Position numbers and translations under genes: made by a program | Part shown: positions 34,601 through 46,100 of the stretch, one piece after another | How the letters are laid out: the number at the start of each line of letters is the position of its first letter | Numbering within the stretch: the first letter of the stretch is position 1 | Assembly: GCA_013400155.1 (NCBI GenBank) | Contig: VXBM01000342.1 | Span: 556,970-620,969 of the forward strand | DNA: 64,000 nucleotides | Direction: 5' to 3' | Origin: Helopsaltes ochotensis | Taxonomy: Eukaryota; Chordata; Aves; Passeriformes; Locustellidae | Notes under the pieces: model-generated | Database searches by the model: none | What the model saw: the letters and a program-made list of their open reading frames with translations, nothing else | Told to the model about the DNA's origin: nothing

Positions 34601-37600
34601 TATGTTTTAAAATAAAAGAACATCTTGTTTTCAACTTTTTATTTATATCTATTTAAAATTATATTATATTACATTACATTACATTAAACTATATTCTATT
34701 CTATTCTATTCTATTCTATTCTATTCTATTCTATTCTATTCTATTCTATTCTGTTGGGAAATACCAATGTTCTTAAATGGGGAGAGGAGAAAAAAGACAA
34801 AGTTCAAAATCCTAGGAGGAAGAAAAATGTTTAACTATTTCTGCTGGCATGGCACTGGCAAATACAGATATCTTACAATCATAATGGAGATTAGTAGAGC
34901 TGGGTGTGCATATTTGTTATGGATCAAAGATAGGATATAGTGATTAGAACAATGACAATGCTTTCAACACTCACAAAGGGATTGAATATGTGATTTATAA
35001 TACTAATTCCACCAAACCTTTCCATGGCTGCTTACTGCACAAGGGATTCAATATAGATTGATCACTGGGGGGAAAAAAAAAGTATTTCCTTCAGCTCAGC
35101 TGGATGCAACTAACAAAAAGTCTTTCCAGTATTGACACTGCCTGATTTAAGAGATAACCCCTCTGCCGTTTACTCTACTCTTCTGCTACAGATCACTGTC
35201 CTGACAGTGTAACTGTCATAGAACTTTTTGTGCTACATTCCTAATGCCCATAATTCACAGTTCAGTATTGTAGCTTATAATTAATCCATTTACTCTGATT
35301 ATTTATGGCCATTTTAGATATATACCTGGCAGAAATGTAAAAGATGTTGATGCCCTGGAAAAGCAAACAGTAGCCTGTACCCTGAGGATACATACCCTGA
35401 TTTTCTATTTACTATCAGTCAGAAGCAGAGTGTCAGTTATGAATTTGCCACTGTTCTACTAGGGGTCTTTTAGGCAGTCATTTAGTCTCTCTTTGTTCTG
35501 GTTTCTAAAATGGAATAATGCTACTTGGACGTCATTGTGAAAATGTATTTGTGAATATGCTCTTATGCTTTCTAGAACTATTGCATTGGGGAATAGATTT
35601 GAGTGCATGTACTGCCATTCTGAGGCAGACTAGATCAGTGCTTTGGCTGTAGCACAGCAGAAGGGAGAATGGAGCACCCCCCAGCAGGGCTGGGGAGCCT
35701 CTGGACTATGACATGTGCAAAGACTTTCACAGCCAGCTGGAAAAGGATACCAAGGTGAGGCTTAGAATTTAGTGTCAAACTAGGTGTGAGCCACAGAACT
35801 AGCAAAGTAGTTATGCTCTTGCTTTCCATTTTCCTTTAAACAATAACTACTCATCTTTCCAAGGACTTTCTGTGGTATTTTCTTCTTGAGAGCCCATACC
35901 AGGCTGTAGGTATTTCATATGCACCATGCTGTCCAGGTTCCTGGTGGCCTAGATGAAGGTGGCTGTTGGAAGCATGATTAACTCCAGTTGCCTCCCAGGG
36001 TCTGTGGGGCACTATGTGCACCTCACTCCATCATGTGCATGGATCATGGAAGCGATGTGCACTGGGAGTGGGACTTCCTGCACTATGTGAACTCAGACAA
36101 TTTCAGAGATGAAGAATTGCATTTTTAAATTTCTCCAACAAACTGAACAATTTTTTAATGATTGCTTTTCTTCCTAGGAAGGAAAAACCCCTTCCTTATA
36201 ACATTAGTGGACTAATAACTTAGATAACACAATTTATGTGACATTAGAAAGCTTAGTGATCTGGTGAGGTCTAATAATGAAAAAGAATAATGTGTACCCA
36301 GGGACTGAACCTGCAGAAGGTTTTCCAAATCTAGATCCATTTGTTAACTATAAAGATTAATCTACTGATTAAATTTTGGACTTTGCAATCTTCAGAGATA
36401 GAGCTTAACCTGTTTAACTAAATACTTAATGTTAATAAAAACCCCCACCCTCAGGCTTCAAGTATCACTGTGATCATTAAGGGATGATAATAATAATACT
36501 TGGGGAAAGGCAGGGGGAAGCTTTCTCTGTTTTCCAGTGTATCAGAGATGAGAATCTCTGCCGCTGTCATCTCTGGATTGCAACCTAGAGGATCTAGAGG
36601 ATATATTGGCAACAATTCCTCCAGGAATGCCTGATAAGCATCATGTGTGGCTTAGTAGGGGGAAAAAATATAGCATTTGGGACTTAACTTGACATCAGGT
36701 CCCTTTGGGTGTTTACTTGCTTTGCTTACAAGACCTAAAGACTATTAACAGGAGATATTTATGAACCAAGGCTTGAACCTTTCTCACAAGCCAACTGCAT
36801 TCCCCAGGAACCAGGCCCTGCTCTTCTGAAAGCAGAACCGTCAGCCAACAGATACAACAAGATAACACAGCATATTCATTTGCCATTTTATCACCACTAT
36901 TAACCTAAAGAGGAAATTTGTGTATAAGTTTTTTTCCTTCCTCCTAAGACTTTTTTTTTTTTTTTTTTTAATGCAAATCCTTCTTGTCATTCAGCAGTTT
37001 CTTACTGGAACTTCCTGATGCAAATGCCTCTTCACATGCAGGGCTTTTTCTTCCACATCCCACTGTGACTCCTGCAGAGAGGAACTGTTCTAGGTAAACG
37101 AAATCATTGAAGCTTTACTTACTGTTTAGCTAGTTTGAAATGAATCTGTTCTCTAGGCTTACATCTGCATTAAACTGCTAATAGGATTCATCTTCAAGGT
37201 GGCAATCGAACACTTCATTCCTGTTCTGAACTACTTTAATGGCCTGGACTGCTAACAGGAATCCTTCAAGGCAGAACAGCTATTTGATATTCTACCTGCT
37301 GCTTCTCCAGCTACTCTGGGATTCTTGCTAGAGAGAGAGAGAAGTAAATTAGGCACAAAATAAAGAGGCTTTCTAGGGCGCATTACAGGGCTTTAATCAG
37401 TTATCTTGCTATCAGAAGAGAAAAGTTCCTATTAATTAGCATATAATGACTGACTAATGACTTTTTCATCTTCAATAGGTTTTCAGTTACATTATCTAGC
37501 TAAAAGGTGGCCATCTAGCCTAGTATAAGTTGCTTTCTTTGCAAGAAAGACACTGGCTCCCCCTTGAACTCCAGGAATACAATTAGGCAGGAGAAAAAAA

Positions 37601-38740
37601 CCTAAAAAAAAATGTAGCTGAAAACTACAAAGAAAGAAGACAATAGGAGACATTTTCCTGTTAGACCAGCGGAACTTTTTGATCAGTTTAGTGCCATATT
37701 TGAATCCAATATCTGCAGTTAGTCCCTACAGTTCCTTGTTATCACATGGGTGTTGGAGATTCCAAAGTGGAAAAAAGAAAAACAAACCACATTTTTACTC
37801 ACCATAAGAGACTCAAGCGGATTACAAGCATAATTCTGTGAACTGTTACAGTCCAGAGAATCATGGAAATACCAGCACTTTGCATTCATATTATGTGTTG
37901 GAAACTACTTTTTTCCCCCCTCTACTGCTATAATCTGCTTTGCTTTGCATGTGTTCTAGACCATCAGCCTCCTTGGGAACCTGGTCAATGTGACATTGTA
38001 GGTTTGTGCCATGGTTATGGCCATCTTGATAGATTCAGTTTGACTTTCCACGTTTTCTTTAATTTGTAAGTAATTTTTTTGTTATTTCTTCCCTGGAATT
38101 TGATGATTTTTGGCATATGTTATCTTCCTTGTATTTGCCGGACACTGAAACACTCTTTCTTTCCCTGTCAACTTACAGTTCTTACTTCACATGTGAAAAG
38201 AACTACTGTTAAAATTTAACTTCCACCAGACAGCTATCGAATATGTTTGACATCTCTGTTCTCTGAAGGATTAGCTAGTAAAACTGCAAGACATGGGGCC
38301 AGGATTCATTCATCTCAGAGAACTGGTTTCAGACTTTTTGCTCATTTAATACTGCAAAGCTGCTTGGTTTATGGACTCTGAGATGGAGTCTCTCCTGTTG
38401 CAAGCAGCTGCAGGTGAAAATAAAATCCCAATAACAGAAACTTTAGTGATGATGAGGAATGAACCACACACAGCTGACTGGGGTTTTCATCTCCAAGCTG
38501 AGATTTTGACAATAGCAAAAATTAGTTTTGTAAGAAAAACATGTCTACAATTGCACCCAGGAAGCAACTGCGATACATGGTGCACAATTTCCCTGGAAGT
38601 GCCGTTCATATGTTTAGTTTTCAGGGCAAGGCTCTAAAAGAGCCCGTGGCTGACAGCAGAAGCCAGGGTTGCTATACCCAGCTGAGAAATGAGAATAAAA
38701 AGATCTTCAGAGATCTTGCCTTGCCCATTCCGTGCCTTTC
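31650..38740. other. AT-rich sequence, no gene supported
   Basis: Begins at the second gap and contains the ATTCT repeat. Open frames at 32249-32482 and 33779-34078 (plus strand) have somewhat protein-like composition but no recognised domain, and no convincing splice sites on both sides. It is probably intergenic between FOXA1 and the TTC6-like exon. Confidence 0.5.
34640..34752. repeat. (ATTCT)n pentanucleotide microsatellite with degenerate ATT-rich lead
   Basis: A run of about 13 perfect ATTCT units (34687-34752) follows an ATT/ATTAC-rich stretch, with units like ACATT repeated before it. It is a simple tandem repeat. Confidence 0.95.
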
Positions 38741-39110
38741 AGGATCCCGCGGGTGGGCGGGAAGAAATACGTTTCTAATGACATCCCCAGATGAAGCTGA
38801 CCGTGTCAGCTCACTTGGGAGAGGAATGTCTCACCAGCGCCCCACTCATAGGATACTTGGCGTCGCGGTCTCTCAGCGCGGCGCTTTGGCGGGCCGTTCC
38901 CGCAGGGAGGGAGCGCTCGGTAGGGGTGGCGGCGGGCGCTGCCCGCTCTCTCCCGATCGGGAGCGCGTTGTTCGGGTGCGGAGCGCGTCCCGGCACCACG
39001 CCGGCTCCGAGGGAGCGGCGGCGGCTCCGCCTCGGGACAGCGAGGCCACCAGCGAGGAGGCCCTGCGGGACAGGCAGGACTGGGACTTGGAGGGGCCCAG
39101 CGGTCGCTGG
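38741..39110 (+). promoter_or_regulatory. Isolated CpG island, candidate TTC6-side promoter
   Basis: A sharply bounded island of about 370 bases, dense in CpG, stands alone in a long AT-rich region. It lies about 600 bases before the TTC6-like exon on the plus strand. It contains GC boxes and palindromic GC stretches such as CCCGATCGGG (about 38953-38962). Open frames through it are typical of GC-rich DNA and resemble no known protein. A promoter role is inferred from island character and position; strand is assigned only from the neighbouring exon. Confidence 0.45.
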
Positions 39111-39725
39111 TTTTATTGGGTTTTTGATTGTTTTGTAGGTGGAAAGCTCTTTGTGGTCATTTCGAGAAAGTGTTGGGCTTTATTTTTTCTCATTTTCTTT
39201 TTTTCAGTTTGAGGTTTCCTTCCAACATGTACTCCCAAAATCAGAAATTATTCAGTTGTTTCCTGATGTAAAACGCTGATAGCCATTGCTGGTGCTTCAT
39301 AACACTTGTTTGGAGCAGTCTTGTTAACACCAATGGGACCCTTAGTAAAACAGAGGAGCCCTTGCAAGCTGGTGCCTCTGTGTGTAAAATATGAATCCTC
39401 ATTTCTGCTTGAGTTTACAGACTGCATACAGTAAGAGAAAATTGTTAGAAAACATCAGTACTCAGGACTGAATTATGTGGAAACATTGAATATGATTAAG
39501 GAACATGGGACTATATGCGAGGAATCTCAGTGGGATAGTCTCAAGATCAAACAAGCAATAGTTACTGCTCTCAGAAACATGAGCATTTAGCCCTTATCGG
39601 AAGATTTAACACCAGATCAATTGCATCAGTTAAGAACATTATTCTCTCCAGAGGTCAAAGAGTCCACATGAGCCTGTCATGAATATAAATAAAAATATTC
39701 TTAATTAATTCATTGGGTGTTCTGA

Positions 39726-40613
39726 AGTTCACAGAAAGTAAGGGTGTCTTCTGAAGCAAGAGACATGAAAAAACAAACTCCTGACTCAGGGTGATGAGAA
39801 GAAGAAATAAATCTATAGAAGAAGACAATGCTGATAAAAAATTAGGGAAGTTGCTCTGGAAAAGTCAACAGAAAAAAAGAAATTTTATTCATGAAAGTAC
39901 AGTTGTAACTCTGCCAGTAATAGTGTCATTTGCAGGTACCGCTAAAAAAAATTCTAATGATCAAACACCCAGCACCACTTCAGAAGTCAAGTTACTCCAG
40001 GTTTAATTTTCATGTTAATAGCTCCCTTATCTCATTAGGAAAGACAAAAGCTGTGAGTAAAATTAAGGATTGAGTGTGTATGCTACAGATGGATCTTCAG
40101 AATTTAAAAAGAGAGAAAACTCAAGAAACAGGTACAGTCATTAAAGATAGCATTGAATTTAGCTCTACAGGTTCTGATACAAGTAAAAGCATTTTAAGAA
40201 AAGCAAAAATAACTAGGAAAAACTAAGAAGAGACACGGAGTGATTTCAAAAGCAAAGGAACAAGATTTAGATGTTGAATTGAGAAGGGTTCTGGGAAAAG
40301 GAGATAAGCAGCCAAGTGTGAGGTCTGCTCAAGAAGAGTTGGAAGAGGCAAGGGATGTAACTGGACCAGACATTTCAAAAATATACGAGAAGAACTTCCA
40401 GCAGAGCAAATCTGAAGGGTCTACTTCCAACCCAGTGCTGCCTGTGAAAGTGATTGCAAGGTCTATTGATGAAATAATTGCTTCCCTGCAGTCTACTTCT
40501 CCATCTCCCTCAGACCAGATGATCAAAGAACTCCTGGAGAGTGTTCTTGGCCAGAAATGTAACATAAAATGGAACTAGATGAACCAGAACAAGAGCAATA
40601 TTTTTTCTCTTGG
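39726..40613 (+). pseudogene. TTC6: TTC6-like coding exon, frame-disrupted
   Basis: This stretch reads as one long hydrophilic coding exon cut into several frames. The best part (40213-40575) includes ARSIDEIIASLQSTSPSPSD followed by QMIKELLESVLGQ. I believe this is the N-terminal region of TTC6, the plus-strand neighbour of FOXA1 in other amniotes; the identity rests on synteny and memory, not a search. Open segments are 39726-39791, 39785-40003, about 39960-40223 with an internal TGA at 40071-40073, 40213-40575, and 40569-40718. Two switches sit at A runs (40218-40222 and 40566-40569), where one base fewer and one base more, respectively, would join the frames. A possible donor (TGG|GTAAAT) follows 40613. 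It could be a decaying exon, an assembly with small indels, or several small exons. Confidence 0.5.
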
Positions 40614-40721
40614 GTAAATATTTCTTTTATAAGAGTTGTATATTTTTTTTCCAGCTCCTACAACGTGTTACAACACAGAAGCCAGACAAAACAAATGGAT
40701 AAAGACATTAATGTATCATAG

Positions 40722-42107
40722 AATATTCTTCACTCTTTCTTTTGCCAGTGTTTTATGTCCCTTAAAAATGAAAATGAGCCAATATCAAAATACATTAAAA
40801 CATTGTCTCTTTTGGGATGGTATTTTTATTATACTGCTTATAGTTTGAAACATATTTTTCTTTATTCTCCTTTCCCTTTTTAAGCTGACATATTCCAGTA
40901 TGACATGAAAAAGTATATTATATGCATTTGGAATATCATTGAAACAATTGCTTCTTTTAGTTATTGTTTAGCTTGTGAAATCTTTGTAAGACAATTTTTT
41001 ATTGCCATAGTTATGTAAATCGTGTAAGCTGCTGTAAGACAGTTCTTTCAATTAATTACAGCAGGTGATATCAGTAATAACCAGGCATCAGGTAGATGCC
41101 AGAGAAAACTTACCTGGATTTTCACCAGAAGTTTGCCAATTTATTTGTTAACTAAACTGTTGACTTTGTATCAGATGGCCTTTTGTCCTCTCTAGGCAAG
41201 GCTGATAGCTTTGTTTCAGTTCCAAGACAGTTAAAATATACAGTACCTTACATTCCCTAAATGTGAGATTAACTGTTTTTTGATTGAATACAAAAACTAG
41301 AAGAGAAAAAAGCCCACCTGAACTAAGTTAATTTAGATGTGAAAGTCCATGAGCAGCAGTAGTATCAAACTACATTTCCGGTAGATTTATGTCCTCTGAT
41401 TTGATTTCCTTCTGAGAGCTATTTTGTATGGTTGAGGCATTTGCAGTGTCTCCACTTTATGTACATTTTATGGTATATTTCAATTGGCATTGAAATCAGA
41501 GAAGACTTTTCTTGGTAAGACAGCATGGGGATGATGCCTCTTCATTGCATAGGGATGTAATAATTTGGGACTGTTTGGTTTGAATTTGTCCTTTGATTAC
41601 AAAAACTCTTCAGACAGATGTGAAGAGGGTTAAAGAATTACTAGACCTGGAAAACTGTTGTTTAACTTAGCAGAAATAATTAGTAGTGATTGGTAATGTG
41701 TACAGTGATTTTCTTGTAGTTTTCTTACTATTTTATAAATCTGTCTTATGTTCTAGGTAAGATTTTCAAAGTTTGGCCTCTGCCAAGCCCTGATTTGTGA
41801 TTTTTTGTTTGTAGCGTGAGCTGCTGGGCTCTGAGCTTTGAAAATCTGATGTGGGATTATGTGATATTTAGTTCTTTATTTCTAATATTTGATCAATCAG
41901 GTTAAAAATAAAACTAAAATTTGAACCTAGTGACGACTTTTTGTTCCAGTTTTTTGTTGTTTAATGTTTTTTTAGTATGGGCATATGGACATTAGTGAGG
42001 ATGAATGAGACTCTTCTTGCTGATTACCTTTTATTTGAATTCAAAGGCTTTTGCAGCAGGTGTCTTTTGAACTGAAGAGACCTTATAATTAGGTTGAAGA
42101 CTTAGCA

Positions 42108-42109
<2 letters not shown>
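40722..42109. other. AT-rich sequence, no feature seen
   Basis: No repeat family, gene or notable motif was recognised. Confidence 0.5.
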
Positions 42110-42155
<46 letters not shown>

Positions 42156-42170
42156 AATAATAATAATAAT
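42110..42170. repeat. (ATT)n then (AAT)n microsatellite, self-complementary
   Basis: About 15 ATT units run directly into about 6 AAT units, so the two arms are complementary and could fold back. It abuts the left end of the LTR at 42173. Confidence 0.95.
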
Positions 42171-42172
42171 TG

Positions 42173-43106
42173 TGTCTTGGTTTGAAAGACAGGTATCTGC
42201 TAGGGAGGGCAGGACCTCCCTTTGGAATGGAGAATTTGAATTCCCTCCCTCCAGATAATTATAATTTAGAAAATTAAAGGGGCTTTCAGGCAGAGGTATG
42301 GGGTTAGGAATAACAGTTCTTTATTAATATGTATAACAAGATAAACAAACAACAACAATAACTACAGCATTAACAGTAAACAGACCCAGGGACCTTGAGG
42401 GGCTTTGCTTCACAGAGCCTGGGGCAGTCTGATTCCGGTGCGGAACTTTGAGAGCACCAAGCTGGAATGGTGGAAAATCCCGGGTTGGTGGATGAGATAA
42501 GAAGTTCTGTCGGTGATAGCTGGAAAAGCAGGGGTGTCCTGGCCAGGCAGGTGGGTGCAGGGCCACAGCATAGTGAAAAGCCCCAAAGCAGTGCCGAGGA
42601 AGCAGCAGGGGTGTGACAGCGCTGGCCCAGCTCCAGCAGGGCAGGAGGAGGCAGCTCAGAGTTCCAAGGCACACGAGGAGATGATGGCAGATTCCTCGGG
42701 ACCAGGCCCGGTGGTGATGACAAACTTCTCCTGACACCCTGTTAGTTGGGGTGGTGGTAGCGGTCCAGGTGAAGCTCTCTAGTTGAAGCAGTGATCTTGT
42801 AGAGAAGGTCTGGTAGCCCTTGTCTTCTCCGAAATCCCAGTGGGTAAGGGTTCCCAGTGCTGTCCCAAATCCCACATTATATCCAGGTGGGAATGCTTGG
42901 CTCCTCCCTCTGGGTGGAGCATCTCACAATGGGATGATATAATTCTATGAGTCATGCAGTGGGTCCTTGATTGCCCATTAACAGAGACAGCTCCCAGAGG
43001 GAGTTATCCATGAGTCCTGGGGCAAGGCATTGATGGGCCCATTAGCAGTTCATGAAGGTGGTGATAGAATAGATTTTGGGCACATCTTCCATTGTAACCT
43101 AGGACA
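42173..43106 (-). mobile_element. Solo LTR of an endogenous retrovirus, passerine type
   Basis: The element runs from TGTCTTGGTTTGAAAGACAG to CCTAGGACA, giving imperfect inverted termini of the TG...CA kind over about 934 bases. Internal blocks such as GGAATGCTTGGCTCCTCCCT and CACAATGGGATGATATAATT match what I remember of a common songbird LTR family. A minus-strand AATAAA at 42325-42320 and a minus-strand TATA-like ATATAA at 42883-42878 suggest that it is oriented on the minus strand. No gag, pol or env sequence adjoins it, so it appears to be a solo LTR. Both flanks are ATT-rich. The motif taattg lies directly on the left and recurs five bases off on the right, so the target-site duplication is unclear. 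Confidence 0.75.
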
Positions 43107-46100
43107 TATTGTAATTGTTATTATTACTATTGTGCATGGGTTATTTACTTTACACTGAGCTTCACAGCTTACATTCTCTAATAAAGTAAGAAATGTGTTG
43201 TTTTTAAGTGAAGAAAGAAAAGACTGGAGCTAAAACAAAAACCTACGCTCAAAATTAAATATGTTTTTTCATTTCTTACACATAAAAATTTCTGTATCTT
43301 ATTCTCTATCTTGCATTAGTGACTGTTTGGCATTGATACCTTATATGGTTGCTGAGGGGGCTGAGTGCTGGATTTTCCCCTTCACTAAAATAGCATTATC
43401 TGGGAATAAAATGCCAGTTGGGTGGGACACCATTACTTAGCCCTTTCGCTGAGGGAAATTGGTTATCAGTTATGTTTCCTATCATATTTTCAGTGAAAAC
43501 ATAGAATTTCTATTATAAGAAAAATGTAATTTCCAATGTCTGGAGTAATTTTTTTGCCTTGAGGCATATTGCTAACTCTGAAGTATATTGAGATACTAAG
43601 TATTTATTTGGTTAATATCCATAGGAAGGTGTTTATATTTGTTTCAGAAACGCACTTTCTTGGTGAAGAATCTGCAGCTCCTCTTTAGCTGGTTGCTCAG
43701 ATGACCTTGTGAGGGTGGTAAGTAAATGAGCATTTTTGTACTCTAAAAATAACATCAAATTTGAATACTTCTATTAAGCAAGGGCTATAGAGTCAACTGT
43801 ACTAGCAGCAAGACATCATAAAATATACTTTCGTTTTTTTAAAGCATCTCTAGCTCTTTTCAGTTAACCTCAGTAATGAAGCCTTGAAACTTCCTCTGTA
43901 ATGCATCAATACTCACAAAAGTGGTTTGTGGAGCAAAAATCAAGAAGATATAGACTGATATTTGCTTTATAAACAAATACAAACAAGTATTTGCTTATAA
44001 TATTACAGTATGTCACTTATTATTTGGTCTATATGTTTTTTATACTTCAGCTGACATGACATTTATGTTATGGATATACTGATGTGTAATAAAACAGTGT
44101 TTTTAGGAGGCTTGCTGAAAATGTTTATTTTTTGGTTTTTTTCCGCTTTCAGTACTATCAGATGTACTGTAAACATCATGGAAATGAACAAAAGGCTTCA
44201 ATTTTTTTCACTTATTTCTATTCAAGAGGTGAAACCTCTAATTCTTCCTATTGGTTTTCTTATTTTTTGCTTACAGGTAAACTGTGGAATTCTTTTCTCC
44301 CAGTCTTGGCATCTGCTAAAATGTACCTAAATCAAGACCATGATGCTTTGTATTATGACTTTGCAATACAGTATAAACTCAGGAAGCACACATTATTGAG
44401 TACAGTCAACATGGTTAATCATGGCAAAGGGTGTGCAGTTTCTGCCACTTGCTGAAGGGAGCTGCTTACTCTACAGGAGTGGGCTCTACCACTCCTGGAC
44501 ACCCAGAGATTTATTTTTTCCCTGCAACAGTTTTACTTTTTAAACTCATTTTACTTTACTTTTTTTTTTTTTTAAATATATTTTATTTTCATAAAATTGC
44601 ATGAAACTACCTAGAGACAGATCTTGGGTAGATGGTTTACAATTGTGGCCTTCTGAAACTATCTGCTTATTTTCTCAAAGTAACCAGTTCAGTTTGTTAC
44701 ATTTTATGAACAATCATTTTACAGGTCCTTATAATCATTAGGCCCACATAATTTATTGTTGTCTTAAAAATGCTACAGACTTTATGGGGCAGGGATTATC
44801 TTTTTACACTTGAGTCTAACAAAATTGGAGATTAATCCTTATTAGGTCAGTAAGTTGCTATTATAATATGAAAAAAAATTCATTTCAGTCAGATCGATTA
44901 TAGTCTCCCAGAGTTTCAAGCTTTGTCAAAAGGTCACTAGCTATGTTTGTGTATAAATTCACCATGTTAAAATATATTTATACTCACATGTCTAGAATGA
45001 CTTTGTTTTGCCATTTTTCAGGGTCATTTCTGCATTTTTTATTCAAAACAGAGAGAAAAATAATTTCTTTTAATAGCATGTATCTACCAAATGAGGAATC
45101 AAAGAATTACCAGATTAAAAAATTTAAATCAGATATATTTAGAGGTAATTATTAAAAAGCAAACAAAACCCAAACCCAATCAACAACAATTATAAATCCT
45201 TAGTTTTCCTTATGTAAGGGTTCATAAGCTTCATAAAAGGCTCTTTTCAACCACAAAGGGTGCCACAAACATAGCAAAATGAGTGAAACATTAAAATGTT
45301 TTATAATGAGTTATCAAGGTGCTGGTGGTACCTAAATAATTTTCTATGTCTGGGAGAATGTTATGTCCAAAAAGATTTTTTTTTTTTTTTTTGCAGGCAC
45401 AGTAGAAGAAGTTTCCATCACTTCTTAGGTTAAAATACCAGTGCAGGAAACGTCTTCCTGAAGGATGGGCACAATGCTCAAGAACAGATTCCCACAGGAA
45501 TTAAGAGTTGCCACAGTTCTTTTATCTCAGAAAGCTCATATCACATCTCTTTGGCCTTGTTTTTGTTAATGCAAACACATGGCCCATAGTATGTATATTG
45601 GCAGTACACATAATTTTACTAAAATAACACAATAGTTTTGTCCCTGTGATTCAACCAGGGTGAATGGAGAAAAGAGAAAACACCACACCCAACAAAAGAA
45701 AGCAATCACATACCATGTACAGGTGTCTACAATGAAATTAAGATAATATTTGCTCATATAATTCTGTTGGTTTTGACAGAGCAGGAAAATTAATATGTAA
45801 AATTTGCATATTATGCAATACTTTAGAAACGTAAGTTGATCCAGCCAGGTTGAGTGAAGGGCTTTGTGAAAATATCTCTTTGATTCTATAAACTGGATAA
45901 ATTGCATATGGAAAGAATCACAGTTGGCTTAGATGGACTGTAATAATTAACGGTCCTTGGTAATCACCATGCTTTAAAACATGCATGTATTGCAAAGAAG
46001 AGGAAGGCTGGTTGGTATAGCTTGAGAAGACAATGCTTGTGTTTAGTCTGAATTGTTTCTCCACTCCTCTATTTTAGTGAGTTTTTCTCATGGTGATGAA

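Noticed and set aside
44070..44455. Open frames of 86 and 107 codons considered as TTC6 exons
   Set aside because: No tetratricopeptide pattern and no convincing splice sites.
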